Shown: in pieces, positions 1-12,400 of the stretch
How positions within the stretch are numbered: the first letter of the stretch is position 1
Layout: every line of letters starts with the position of its first letter
From: Bifiguratus adelaidae
Lineage: Eukaryota > Mucoromycota > Endogonomycetes > Endogonales
Length of the DNA: 64,000 nt
NCBI GenBank assembly: GCA_002261195.1
Contig: MVBO01000010.1
Location: forward strand, 62,001-126,000
Reading direction: 5' to 3'
The notes under the pieces: model-generated
The model's input: only the letters and a program-made list of their open reading frames with translations
The model's database searches: none
Told to the model about the DNA's origin: nothing
Position numbers and translations under genes: made by a program

Positions 1-61
1 ATCACCCAGCAATCGTCTATATACCGGTCAAACAATGTATTATACACTCTGAATCACTTAC

Positions 62-104
62 CTTGAGTCTTGTGCTTGGCAACTTCCTCCGCCGTCAATG
101 ACAT
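62..104 (-). CDS. cytochrome b5-like protein, first exon only (partial)
   Basis: A minus-strand ATG at 104 opens 14 codons reading MSLTAEEVAKHKTQ and is followed by a clean gtaagt donor at 61-57. The rest of the gene lies beyond the left edge. The peptide resembles the start of cytochrome b5 proteins, where a short 'eEVakHnt' stretch precedes the heme-binding DLWVV segment. The 43-nt exon length leaves a phase-1 junction. The assignment rests on this short N-terminus only. If correct, the product is a heme-binding electron carrier serving ER desaturases and P450 enzymes. Confidence 0.45.
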
Positions 105-521
105 ACTGTGGAGGTGAAAGAGGTATAATGCGGGGATCGGTCCAGAGCGTGTGAATAGATGTTGGGTTAGGGTTTGATCGGGTCTAGATTCGTTGAGGGT
201 CGGTTTCGATCAATCGAGGAGACGGGGGAGGCCCGCCTATGCTGTGTACACCAGCATGGCCCGTGAGAGACTTGATGCGTACGCGGTGATATGGAATGTA
301 AAGTAAAACTTACAGAACGAAACGTACAAGGCATGCATGCATATACTCAAAGATCTATATACGCTGTCTTTGTCACCAGAAGCTCTCGTTCTGGCACTGT
401 ACTGCCCCTATTGAAGGCAATTTGATCGTCCACCTTTTTGACCGCGGGGACAAATTGGGGGGTTATCACTTGCAGTCGGGCAATGGTCAAGGATTAATAG
501 ACGGTGTCGACAACTTGTCTG
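105..521. other. intergenic, shared upstream region of two divergent genes
   Basis: About 420 bp separate the divergent cytochrome b5-like exon and the TBC gene. It presumably holds both promoters. I see no further gene, repeat or clear regulatory motif. Confidence 0.5.
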
Positions 522-3001
522 ATGGCAGAGGATAGCTTCATCAACATGACCAGCAAACCGCAGGCTGCACCTCGAGACAAGGAGAAGTCACTGTTCCACG
601 GTCGGTCCAAGAGCCTGATGCAGTCAAGAAAGAAGGACAAGCTGGTCAAGTCAGCGAGCGCAGAAGGGATGCAGACGGTTAGATCGCCCTTATCAAAGCG
701 GTCCATCAGCTCGCTGGACTTGGAATCCCAGAAACCACTTACACCTCTACCTCCCAGCGCTCCTGCGGCTACTATGGTATCGCCTATACCGATTGCTTCA
801 AAGTCTACTCCAAACTCCAGTTCGAGACCAGGCTCTCGATTTAAAGGCACATTCATTCTCAAAGGTCGATCTGATCAGACGAAACCTTCTATACCCAGAG
901 CTGCGGGAAAGTCTCGTTTTCTGCGCAACTCGTCGAATGTGTCGGCCTCTTCATGGGAGGAGCACTCGAACAGTTCCAGTCCGCCTTCTTCTCCTACGGT
1001 AACTCATGAAGAACCACTCTCCAACGGTAATATACCCCACCCTGATCGGCTTGTTGGAGATGCTGATGTAGATAAGCCTTTCCCTGAACCGCCAAAACCC
1101 GAGCCGCCTACTAAAACCACGACCGTCAAGAGAGGTAGAGGACGGTCATCGTCGCTGTTTGCCAACGGCACCCAGGAACTTGTCCCTTCAAAGCCGGCTC
1201 TGCCGATGCCGGTCAGCAAGCAGACGTCAATGAGCGATCTTCGCCTGCATCGAATGACCGCGTCTCCAACCATGACCCCTGCAAAATGTGCTCCGTCTAC
1301 CGAAGCGCATCCTGTCACCGTATCATCACAGAAGAGCACAAGCGTTACTTCTAATGATGTGGAAGGCAAGGACCCTCACAATATCACCAACATTCTCCAT
1401 CTTCATACACAGAGACTTCACATGCCCAAATTCAGCGTCCGGAACCATAATCTATTCGCTGGTCTCCGAAATGGCATCCATCAAGGGGATGAGATGGGGC
1501 TCAAACCTCGCAAGGGATCAATAACGCGATTGATGCGAGCAGAAAAGCATGATCCAATGGATGATCATGGTCCTAGTCCGCCACGACCCCCTCCTCGTGA
1601 CGACGACGAAGCCGATCCTGAAAACGAAAGGTAATTACAAAGCCATCGAGTTAAATGGCCGTATCTAATGATGCGCAGAGATCAGTATGGGTTCCGCAAA
1701 ACATCACAGTGGTTATCCATTGACGATTTTCACCAATTTGAACAAGATTACCAACCTATTCTGGATCGACGCGCCGAGAAATGGGCTGCTCTGCTGCGTG
1801 ATGTACCAGAGGGACAGCTTCCTGCGCGCAGTGAGAAAGGTGAGTTGCCGCGCCACGACTGTTGATGCACATATTAACAAGAGACAAAGTCAAGCGTTAC
1901 GTGCGAAAAGGCATTCCTCCGCATCTTCGCGGCCGGGTTAGCATTCAATGGCTCTTGATGATGTCACGTATTCAATTTCTTGTAGGCATGGTTCCATTAC
2001 AGTGGAGCTGAAACCTTGTTTTTCGCTCATCCAGGCGAATATGCCATCCTCGTGTCGAAAGCCGAAGAGTTGGGGGATGCCAATGAATTTGCCGAAGTGA
2101 TTGACAGAGGTAGGTTCCCTTGCTCTTCAATTGTCAAGTGAGCGGCCTCGCCTCATCCAACTGGGTAGATCTCCATCGCACCTTTCCGGAGAACATCAAA
2201 TTCAAGTCGACCACAGAAAACTCGGATGGGACCACGACGTTGAATCCATCCTCAGTATCCGCCATCCTATCTCTTCGACGCGTCCTGGTGGCGTTCTCTA
2301 TCTATTCACCTGCTATTGGGTATTGCCAATCCCTCAATTATATCGCCGGACTCTTGTTGCTCTTTATGGACGAGGAAGAGGCCTTTTGGACATTGGTGAC
2401 AATTATCCATGATTACTTGCCCAGTGGCATGTATGACGTCAGGATGGAAGGAGCCAATATTGACCAAGCGGTACTTATGAGTTTCCTGGAGGAGAAGCTT
2501 CCAAACATTTGGCAAAAGCTTGCAGGAGGCACAGTGGACTGGGATGGCACAGAAGACATGCCGACCATAACCCTCGTCACCAGCCACTGGTTCCTGACGC
2601 TATTCATCAATGTCTTGCCCGTCGAGACTGTGTTGCGAGTTTGGGATTGCTTCTTTTACGAAGGCAACAAGGTGCTTTTCCGAGTCGCCCTGGCCATCTT
2701 TAAAATGTACGAATCGAGGATCCTGACTGTCGACGATTCCCTCGAAGTCTTTCAGGTGGTGCAAAACGTGCCCAAGCGCATCCTTGACTGTCATCGGCTC
2801 ATGGAGTTTACCTTTCGTCGATCGGATATCACTCGTCATGACATTGAACGAAAGAGAGTCTACTTTCGAGAGCGACGACGTACACATAGACGTGAGCTGA
2901 GCGGAGATACAAGTGCAAAGCGGTTCGGAAAGCAATTGAGACGTCAAAAAGGCCTAGTCAGTGGTCTTGTAGATCGAGCAAAGACGGTGAAGAAGTTGTA
3001 G
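522..3001 (+). CDS. TBC-domain Rab GTPase-activating protein (Gyp3/Msb3-like)
   Basis: Five exons (522-1630, 1679-1839, 1890-1936, 1986-2109, 2169-3001) give 757 residues. Residues 1 to about 365 are Ser/Pro/Lys-rich and probably disordered. The C-terminal half is a TBC domain. It keeps the arginine finger (VIDRDLHRTF, split by the last intron) and the glutamine finger (YSPAIGYCQSLN), the pair that drives GTP hydrolysis on Rab proteins. The segment LPVETVLRVWDCFFYEG resembles the yeast Gyp3/Msb3-Msb4 group, which acts on Sec4/Ypt Rabs in polarised secretion. The start is the first ATG in the open frame; an upstream GTG is not used. The last 40 residues are strongly basic. The family is secure and the Rab substrate is inferred. 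Confidence 0.9.
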
Positions 3002-3457
3002 CTTGTATTCTGTTTTGTACATTAGCCTGTACATCAAACTCTCGAGAGCTACAATTCAACCTAGTCTCCACCTATCCATCTCATTACCACTCTGGTGTCG
3101 AATACTGCAAAAGAGGATCAGCAAGTACAAAAAGGCAATGTGTCTACTTGCTTGTTGTTTTGGAGCGTCGCGGGGACACTTGCACCGTTGTTCTTCTGGA
3201 ACTCTGCTCATGACTAGAGCTTATCAGCACGAAATGACGTCTCGGAGAGTGCATACCTACCTTGATCAATATGCTTTCCACAGCCTCTCCACGTTGTCTT
3301 ATGGCACTTTGGACATTCTGCCGGCATGCACATGCTTACGGAGCTATAGAATGTTTAAGGCAACGCGACCCTTCAGCGTGACCTGTAGTCACGTGACTCG
3401 ATCGATTCACTTTCGATCATGCGCACCTTTTTTTTTTTGTACACCTCACACTCGCGC
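3002..3457. other. intergenic region with an 11-nt T tract
   Basis: The stretch separates two genes on the same strand. It ends in a run of eleven T (3428-3438) about 20 bp before the next start codon, a poly-dA:dT element of the kind that excludes nucleosomes at fungal promoters. A 150-codon open frame here shows no recognisable motif and I do not call it a gene. Confidence 0.5.
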
Positions 3458-4596
3458 ATGACGGTGACCGAGACATTACATCAGGCAGCCTTATGGGCTA
3501 CAACCTCTAATACGATCGCGCACTATAGAGTTATCGCTCTTCCCAAGCTAGCAGACGTACAACTCTCGTCTGTACAAGATGTAGTTGCTTTTTACCGCTC
3601 GAGTGACCCGTTTATTATCGGTTTGGCTTGCGTGGCCTTTTTATCCTTTACCACTTGGTTCATGTCGATTCTTACGGGTAACTACTCTCAAGTGGGTAAG
3701 TAGTGTATGATGTCATCTCGATTTCCGTGCTCAATGCCTTTGATTTTCATAGATCGCATCTGGTCCCTTCTGCCTCCCTTCTATAGCTGGCATTTTACCC
3801 TTCATGATTGTATGAACAGTCGAGATGGTCAGCCCAACGTTCGACTTGTGCTTGTTTCTACGCTCATGACCTTATGGGGTGCACGTCTCACCTTCAATTT
3901 CTGGCGAAAGGGCGGGTACAAGTGGAAAGAGGAAGATTATCGATGGCCCTACCTACGTCAAGCCATTGGTCCTGTCGCTTTCCAATTGTTGAACGCGACC
4001 TTTATCGCTCCCTATCAAAACATTCTTCTTTACTTAATTTCACTGCCCGTCTACATTGCGTACCTCAACAGCCGCATTTCGTTCGAACTGAATGCCGTGG
4101 ATCTCGTCGCGACCGTCTTGTTCCTTGCATTGCTTGCGGGTGAATTCATTGCCGATCACCAGCAATGGGTGTTTCAAAGCGAAAAGGCTCGCTTGATCAA
4201 GGAAAAGGCGCCTCTCAAAGGCGACTACAAACGCGGTTTCCTGGCCAGCTCGGGATTGTGGAAGTACAGTCGCCATCCCAATTTCTTTTGTGAAATCTCG
4301 ACCTGGTGGGTCGTCTATCTCTTTTCTGTGGCTGCTACTGCCGGAGACAAGTGGGGCTTGACAGGAGCTTGGCTCAATTGGACTATCCTTGGTGCTGTCA
4401 TGTTGACCATGTTGTTCCAAGGCTCTACAGAGCTCACAGAGGTAAGTCCTTTTCCCAGGGGATGGTATCGATAATTCATGATGGGTTGCAGTACATGACG
4501 GGATCAAAGTATCCAGCCTACAAGCAGTATCAAGAACACGTGCCTCGAATCACGCCATGGCCACGCAACGCCTGGTCCTTTGAAAAGGAAGATTAG
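3458..4596 (+). CDS. DUF1295 / steroid-reductase-like multipass membrane protein
   Basis: Three exons (3458-3695, 3753-4441, 4492-4596) encode 343 residues. There are about six hydrophobic segments, beginning near residue 48 (PFIIGLACVAFLSF). The C-terminal half carries the DUF1295 signature GLWKYSRHPNFFCEISTWW, with ARLTFNFWRKGGY in the first half. That family is related to the 3-oxo-5-alpha-steroid 4-dehydrogenase and isoprenylcysteine methyltransferase fold, and many members sit in the ER. The substrate of the fungal members is unsettled. The start is the ATG at 3458, which gives a plausible N-terminus. The phases close exactly. Confidence 0.88.
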
Positions 4597-4742
4597 GCAG
4601 TATAGGATGCATTCTGCTTTTGTAAACTAGAGCCTTACTTTAAGTCCTTTGTGCCATCTACCGCTTTATTTGCATCTAATGCCTGTGCCTAATGCCAACT
4701 ATTTTCGCTTCTAACGCGAAATGTATGGCGAAATGTATGCCA

Positions 4743-6229
4743 TCAAATGTCTTCCACTAAGCGACGAGGATCCACTCCTTCGTACACAATACGAGCAATG
4801 GTAGTGAACAAGGGAAATCTGGAACAAGCCATGAGTTGGCTATTTATTTTGCTCTTGCACGCTACTTACTCGCGCGTCAAACCCCGCATTTTGAGAAAGC
4901 CATAGACTTCAAGGGCCGTTGAGGTTCCCTGCAATTTTTGTCCATTCAACATCTCCTTTTCCAATTCCTCAATAGGCTAAAGACGGTACAAGGTGTCACT
5001 TGAGTCTTCATAGGCGAGGTATACATCATCTATCATACCTTGCGTGTTCTTGCGTAGACTTCGGCTACCCGTCTGTTTCTTCCACCAATGCACGTCGTAA
5101 TCAGGTCAGCGACACCACAGCTCTGATTAGCAATGTAAGCTCATGATCCACATGCTTTTGTACGCCACCTACCTCAAAGAAGGTCTCGGTGCGCACACCG
5201 CCGGGAAAAAAGTCTTTGCCAAATTTACGCATTTCCAAAAACCCTCGTCGAATGATGGCTGCTTTGGTATTGTTGCCCATTCTAAGGCATATGTCAGGGT
5301 TTCCGGCTCATCTCTGCAGCGACGAATAAGTTAGACTTACTCCAAGCCATCTATAATATAAGACAAGTCAGTAACATGCAGATAAGGGCCAATGTTCACT
5401 TGGCATTGACTTACCGACCAATCCTGCTCCTATGGCAACCACATTTTTGAGTGCTCCACATAGCTCGACACCCACGATATCCTGAATGACATTGCATCGA
5501 AAATATCGCGTGTGAAACAACTTGAAAAGCCGTGGACCATGCTCAACGTTTCTACACCCAATCGTGGCTTCCGAGAATTGCTCGCGTGCAACTTCATTGG
5601 CAATGTTGGCACCCGAAAGTACGGCCACATCCAGCTTCAAGATATCCTTGATCTCGTCAGAAATCAATCGTATTTCCGAGTTGATAAAGTCGAGCCCTTT
5701 GATGAGGGATATGGCTAAAGCATGCTCGGGTATCTTGCCCTTTAATCGTTCACAGGTTCCTCGCACAAACTGCAGGAAACATTAGCCACGCCAACATCTA
5801 GGTTTTCCTTACTTGATGCGGCAGAACAAACACCATGATGGTGGCGCCTTGGCATGCCTCCAATAGATCAGGCAAGGCCTTGACGTTTTCGGGCAACTTT
5901 ATGCCGGGAAGATATCTTGCAGCCCACAATCCTTAGAAAATGAACGATGCATTGCCCCGGCGCTTACTTGACATTTTCATGCTCCCGGTTGATGATGTCG
6001 GTCAGTTTCTCTCCATTCACAGTCTCTTCAAAGACCCACTGCCGAACTTCTTGATGGAACAAGTCTTTATTCGCCAAGACATTTTTTCCAATGATTTTTG
6101 CAATAGCTGAACCCCTACAAAGAGCTGCCGTGAGTATGTTTAAGCCTTGCTGCAGCAGAGGCAGTCGAAGGGCACTTACCAATTGCCAGAGCCAATGATG
6201 GCAACGTGATCGCGGTGGTCAGAAGGCAT
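4743..6229 (-). CDS. GPD1: NAD-dependent glycerol-3-phosphate dehydrogenase
   Basis: Several short exons run from ATG at 6229 to TGA at 4745-4743. The enzyme reduces dihydroxyacetone phosphate to glycerol-3-phosphate with NADH, feeding glycerol and lipid synthesis and osmotic adaptation. The N-terminal NAD motif [16 protein letters not shown] is split by the first intron at the Trp codon. Then follow the substrate-domain motifs [11 protein letters not shown] and [12 protein letters not shown], the latter with the catalytic lysine, and the C-terminal segment [14 protein letters not shown]. Length is about 345 residues, as in the family. The gene is divergent from OGG1, with 124 bp between start codons. 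Some internal exon limits were read only approximately. Confidence 0.93.
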
Positions 6230-6353
6230 AAGAAGTCAAGTGTGAAAGAAACACGTCGGAAGATGCACGGGCCAACGTGACTCGATGTTAGCATGTGTCA
6301 CGTGAAAGTGAAAATCGGTTGTGAGAAAGCGAAAGGTTACATACACTTCGACC

Positions 6354-7647
6354 ATGTGGCATAGTCTACGCGTGCCTGCTGAAGAGCTTCGGCTTGAATT
6401 GACACTTCGGTGTGGACAATCGTTCCGATGGAAGCTCTCAGGGCCGGAACAATGGTCGTGTGTACTGAAGGGATGGCTCATCACTCTCAAACAGATGGGT
6501 AGGTCGATGAAGTGACAACGAGCAAACGATGACCAATGTCGACGCATAGACAACGACATCTTGTTTCAAAGCATGTCTCGAGATGGCACAGATACAGCCT
6601 CGGCTGAAGCAGAAACGGCGCATGTTCGGTCTATTCTACACGACTACTTGCAGCTTCAAGTCGATCTCAAAATGCTCTACGCAAAGTGGGCTGAACTGGA
6701 CCCAAACTTCGCCAAGAAGGCAAAGCATATGGGAGGCATCAGAATGCTAAGGCAAGATCCATGGGAGAATTTGATTTCATTTATCTGCAGCAGCAACAAC
6801 AATATTCAACGGATCACGAAAATGGTAGGTGTGGCCTTGGATGCCTTTGAGAAGGCTTGCTAACGTCGGTATCAGGTCGATGCACTTTGTCAGACGTATA
6901 CCAAACCGATTGCGACTCTTCAAGAGGAGCCATACCATCCCTTTCCCGAGCTTTCTGATCTCCTTCCTCCCCAAAAAGAACCTTCCGATCTCGAAGCCGA
7001 GCTTCGACAGCTAGGTTTCGGGTACCGTGCAAAATACATTGCAAAAACAGCTGGTCTGTTACGCGACGAGAAAGAAGGTGGAACAGCTTATTTGGAGGGA
7101 TTAAGGGGAAAGGACTATGCCGTCATTAAAGAAGCGCTACAGGAATTTCCTGGCGTAGGACCTAAAGTAGCCGATTGTGTGGTAAGTTTATAGGTATTAT
7201 GGCAGCGGTCAATTTGTGTTGATACGATTACAGTGTCTAATGTCCATGGATATTGCCAATGCTATACCCGTCGATACCCACGTTTGGCAAATCGCTTTAC
7301 GAGACTACAAATTTAGCAAATCAGCTTCCAGTCTCACACCAGCGCTGTACACGGCTGTTGGGGACCATTTCCGGGACATGTTTGGCGAGTATGCCGGGTG
7401 GGCGCATAGTGTCTTATTCGCGGCTGATTTAAGTGCCTTCGAAGAACGCGCTGCACGCGGAGCCTTGGCAGACAAGGTGCAAAGCGTTATGAACGATATC
7501 AATAAACCAGTAGAGATCAAGGCGGAGGCTAAGGCGGACACCGTCCAAGGCCTACCTTTCAAAAAGACAAAGCGTCGTGCCACGGATAGTCTACATATCA
7601 AGATCAAGACCAAGACAAGAGTCGAGAAAGAGACTGTAAATAGCTAA
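6354..7647 (+). CDS. OGG1: 8-oxoguanine DNA glycosylase/lyase
   Basis: Four exons (6354-6498, 6550-6824, 6876-7181, 7234-7647) give 379 residues. The protein excises 8-oxoguanine opposite C and nicks the abasic site in base excision repair. It has the helix-hairpin-helix GPD core: FPGVGPKVADC with the Schiff-base lysine, then AIPVDTHVWQIALRDY with the catalytic aspartate. The third intron falls inside this motif. The N-terminal substrate domain shows LRCGQSFRWK and DPWENLISFICSSNNNI. The C-terminal 60 residues are Lys-rich and could carry a nuclear or mitochondrial signal. ATG 6354 is used rather than an upstream GTG in frame. Length is slightly over the human enzyme (345). Confidence 0.95.
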
Positions 7648-7691
7648 ACACACATTCTAACATGTACACTATGCTACATTTGCGCTATGGT

Positions 7692-9411
7692 TCAATCTAG
7701 GCGCTCAGAATATCGACGCAATGTTTCGCGCTTTAGGGCTGCCTTTCGGTATCGTCTTCGCATACCGAGTCCAAATGCAAGCAACAATCCGCCCAAGCTC
7801 AGGAGGGTGGTAAACAAGAAGGCACCATGAAAGCATTGGTGGCCATGGCACCTTACGCCTTCTGCCATTTCATCTTCTGGAATAACTTTTTGGCGCGTCG
7901 CCTCGCCGTCAAAAACACCGCCAAACACAAGGTTGCATACCAGTCCGCCGAGTGCAGGTGCCCACGAGACCCAACCCCAATTGGTGCCAAATCGCCTTGT
8001 GCCCCAAAATTCGGCAGTGATGGTTGGGCTGACGCTAAAGACACCTCCGTAGCTCAAGCCAGTCAGCACCGTGAGGTAGATGAGGTGATCGAGGTCATTG
8101 ACGAACCAAACGCCCAAGGACTGGGCAAAAACCATGACGAGTCCAAAAGCCATAAAGCTCCACAGCCGAGAGACGTGGCGTTTCTTGACGGTATCAGACA
8201 CCACACCAGCTCCGATGCGACCAATGCAGGAGAAAATGGAAATTAGCGAGACATGCTTTGATTGCAAGGAGGATAGCGAAGGGTAATTGGCAAATGTGGG
8301 TGAAGTGGACATGGGGTAAAGCGATCCGATGATGGCGCCAATAGAATTGATCACCATGAGGCCACCTCCCGTCAAGCAAAGGAGCGAGATGACAAAGGCA
8401 ATAACTTCCGGGTCTTTGAAGAATTGCATTCCCGTCTTTTCATTGTCCCCATAGATGGTAGTGCCTTTCCGCTCTAGGTGCGCAATTATCATGTCCTCCT
8501 GGATAACGGAATCGTCACCATCATCGCTATCATTTTGTTTGGGTATAAGAGGGTCATGCTCTGCTGCGCTTGTGGTTGTGTCATGGGCAGTGTCAGGTTG
8601 TACAGCGATAGTTGCGGGTTGCTCCGAACCTTCGGTCGACTCGTCGTCTGCTGTAGACCGTTCGACTTTGGCATCCGATAAGCTCAGGACAACGACGCTC
8701 AGTATGTTGATTGCTCCGGTCGCGCATCCCATGAAAATCAAAAAGTTGGCAATGTCCAAGATACCATTGGCCTCAAAGATGAAATGGCCCAGGTTGGTCC
8801 ACGCAAAGGCAGAGAGTCCGTACATGGCGATCGGAATACCAAAAGCAATGCCGCGTGAGCTTTGACCAAACGTCTTGGCCAAGGTGGAAACTGTGGACAT
8901 GTACCTACACTAAGGTTAAGCCATTGTGACAATCCCGGATCCGTATCAGCTGTAGATACTCACGCGCAAGTGCTTCCCATGCCCACAACCAGAAAATAAA
9001 ATGCCATGACCATAAAGTTGGTGGAGAACATGATGGTCTGGTATGTCAATGACATGCACATGTACCCAGAGAACAGAAAGGTCACCGCGAGCAACCCTCC
9101 CCTATCCACATCCGTCAGCATAGGCATCGAAAGCAGCCGGTTTCTCGGTCACTTGCCTTGGAGGCCCAAAATGATCCACAAAACTACCCCAGATAGGTCC
9201 TGACAGATACATGCCATAGTCACCAATGACAGCAACAAGGTTGGTCTGCGTTTGCGTATATCCGAGCTTGAGAGCAAACTGTGGTCCATACAAGGAGAAC
9301 CTGAACAAGGTCTGAGCAAAGGCCAACTCAACTTGTCTATACCCACATGTAGAGAGTGCCAGCACTCAGCATATTCAAGCAGCATACAACAAAGACAGCA
9401 CTGCTCCCCAT
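7692..9411 (-). CDS. major facilitator superfamily transporter (NFD4/nodulin-like type)
   Basis: Four exons (9411-9347, 9300-9157, 9101-8964, 8904-7692) give 519 residues. The first half has GTLYMFSLYGPQFALKLGY and MYLSGPIWGSFVDHFGPPR, the TM1-TM3 signature of the nodulin-like/monocarboxylate-type MFS family. The centre is a long acidic cytoplasmic loop (about residues 235-300, with SDDGDDS). The second half restores six membrane spans including CIGRIGAGVVSDTVKKRHV. The second intron (9156-9102) must be GC-AG, because only the GC donor keeps GPPR joined to GGLLAV in frame. The family is vacuolar or plasma-membrane and the substrate is unknown. The start codon is 74 bp from that of the divergent ribonuclease gene. 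Confidence 0.85.
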
Positions 9412-9485
9412 CTTGCAAAAAAGAGAGAGAGATAAGTGAAAGTGCGGGCAAGAACAACTCTGCACGAAGCTCTTTCCTCTTTGGG
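9412..9485. promoter_or_regulatory. 74-bp bidirectional promoter interval
   Basis: This is the whole space between the start codons of the MFS transporter (minus) and the DIS3L-like gene (plus), so both 5' leaders and core promoters must overlap here or extend into the neighbouring coding exons. No TATA box is evident. Confidence 0.5.
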
Positions 9486-12400
9486 ATGAATGTTCGGGAA
9501 GTTGTGTGCTATCGAAAAACGGGCAAGAATGTGGTGAAGCAAGTGAGAGAAGGCAAGTAGGAGGGATAGAGAGTGGGTGTAGGATAGAGAGGACGAGGGC
9601 TGATGCGATGATCTAGTCTACTTGCGCAACGATGTGTCCTGCTTTTCTAATTTATGTGATGCATGTCCGCATGGGACACTCAGGCACCGCACTCCCTTTC
9701 TGGACGACAGCGGGCAACCGTACGTGATACCTGACCTGTCGGTATGTGTTTATAGCTTGGCTCATGAATGGAACTGTAGGACTCAACGCCAGGTTGCTGT
9801 AGACATTGATTCGGTACCTGGATATCTTTGAGGCGGATGAGGTGCGCAACGTCATTATCGCACAAAGCATCTTGTCAACGGTAGGTGAAGAAAAATGCAA
9901 TAGCAAATCTATGCAAGCGCTGACGATGGTCTTACAGCTAGATCGGTCAGATCGAATGCGCACCCTCCGCAGAATAAAGCAGCTGGCATCCGATGCAAGA
10001 TGTTCAAAGATCATCTTCAGCAATGATACATTTGCACCAACTCATGTCTCTCGATATCCGGGAGAAACAAGACAACAGGTGGAATGGAGAGGTGAGGCAT
10101 GGACATGTCGCATGATGCACTGTATGCTCATCTTTTCAGCACTTTTTGCACTTGCTTTATGGTATGACCAACATTTGAGGGGCAAAGTCAAGATCATACT
10201 ACTCTCCGAAAAGGTATGGTCGTCTAACACCGATGCACTTCGCTGACACGTGCTCACACTCGGCAAACAGCAACATGCTTTACCCGAGGGCATGCACGGA
10301 AGCGAATCAATTGAGTTGATGTCCATTGAAACCTATCTACATGCCTATCATTCAACGAGTACTGCCCTTTCGGATCTCATGTGGTCGCTCAAGGAGGCAG
10401 AGATTGAGGAAGACAAATCAACAATCCATGTTTCCCTGGGCAATGGATTCACGGAATCAGGAACGGATATCAAAACTGGCTACACTGAGCACAAGTCGTC
10501 ATCAGAACTGGAAGCCGGTGTCAAATCGAGTGTATATATTCAGGGTATTTTACGTGTAAGCCGGTATGATCACAACAAGGCCTACGTCAGTAGTGGTGGC
10601 AAACTGGGATATGATATTCTCATTGTCGGCGACGTTAGCAGGAACAGAGCTGGTACGTGTTAGATCTCTTGTGCAAAATTTATAATTCTCAAGCACATTC
10701 GCACAGTGCAAGGCGATTTGGTGGTTGTTGAAATCTTGGGCAATAGATCCATTGCGGCAGACGAAGCAGAGACGAACGAAGCTGGTCTTTACGTTGAGGA
10801 TGGTAAGCAAAGTCGCTTGCATTGTATTTTACTCACAATTCCTGTTGAACAGGCCCCGATGTCTCGTATGCACAAGACAAGAAATCTCAGCAGCTCATGG
10901 GTCGTGTCATCGGCATCACCAACCGCAATTGGCGTTCGTACGTCGCAACTTTGCAAACTGATAATGTGGAACAGGGCGGTCAGGTCATTTTGGCTATTCC
11001 CCTAGATCGGTCAATACCCAAGATAAGGATACGTCATAGAGATGCAAAGAGCGTTGCGGATCAGCGCATTATTGTACGCATTGACAGTTGGTAGGTGCAT
11101 CTCCTATTGATCGAATGCCTGTGTTTATTGTCCTCTATTCAGGCCGGTCAATTCTCAATATCCTAATGGCCATTATGTTCGATCACTCGGTGAGTTTAAG
11201 TGCTCAGGCAAATTTGAGTCTTTGCAAGGCTCATCCCAATTTTTAGGGCCTATCCATGTGCTTAGCACAGAGATATCCGCAATTCTCGTTGAGCACGAGA
11301 TTTCCGTATCACAAGCTAGCCAAGATCATACAGTCGCTTCTCTCAAGGAAATGCCGGTGGATACGCCTACACAGCCATGGTGTCCCTCCGAGGTATGGCT
11401 TGAGCAGACAAACAGCGTTTCTTTCCATGGCTCATTGTGTCGCAGAGTGAGATCCGCAATCGACGAGATCTGCGATACTCCCATACCATCTTCAGGTGAG
11501 TCCGTGTGCTTTGAATGATCACGTCGAACGGCTTTCTAATTTCAATAGCATTGACCCTCCAAACTGCCAAGACATTGACGGTATGCGGATTCACCTCTGG
11601 TCAATACAAGACTGACAGGACGCTTGCAGATGCGCTTTCCATACGAAACCTAGAGAATGGCAATGTTGAACTTGGTGTACACATTGCGGATGTGAGCTTC
11701 TTCGTCCCACAAGACTCGGCTACAGATTTGGAAGCACGAGCAAGAGGCACGACGATCTATCTCGCAGATCGACGTTTTGATATGCTACCGCCAGTGCTAA
11801 GTGAGCGCGTCTGCTCATTGAGAGAAAACGTCGACCGATATGCGGTCTCGGTGATTTGGACCTTGGACAAATCCTACAACGTCATTACTACATGGTTTGG
11901 ACGGACAGTAATTCGATCCGTCAAGGAGCTGGAGTACACTGTCGCCCAAGCTATGCTAGACGGTAAAGACATACCGGAACTCGGAAAGAACAGTGGCAAA
12001 ATACGGCGGTCTATACAAGATTTGGCCCGAGTATTACGAGTGATTCGAGCACGCAGATATGAGAAGGGTGCTCTGGAACTGGAAAGCACCGAAGTAAAAT
12101 TCAAGATTGGTGAGGATCGCGGTATCACCGATATCATCCCCAAAGAACCCACCGAGATCCACAAAATTGTTGAGGAAGCCATGATTTTTGCGAATGCCTC
12201 GGTAGCCGAACGCATATATCAAAGCAACAGGGACTCAACCCTTCTCCGACGTCATCCTCCACCTGTCACGAGTCATTTCGCCTTACTTGAGCAAGCGGCG
12301 GCGTCCAGGGTAAGTTGTTTTGGTAGTTTTGAAGATTCTCTGAGTGTAATTCCTAGGGAATAACGGTCGATGTATCCTCTAACAAAGCATTGGCGGAGTC

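Noticed and set aside
3003-3461. 152-codon open frame downstream of the TBC gene
   Set aside because: Composition is Ser/Leu/Cys-rich without any motif, it overlaps the promoter and T tract of the next gene, and no splice extension makes it longer.
10042-10326. Minus-strand 94-codon frame inside the ribonuclease gene
   Set aside because: It is the antisense shadow of confirmed exons and introns and has no motif.
11396-11518. Continuous reading through 11393-11445 in the DIS3L-like gene
   Set aside because: The frame is open but yields a peptide unrelated to the family and ends in the wrong phase; splicing 11393-11445 gives RNRRDLRYSHTIFSIDPP.
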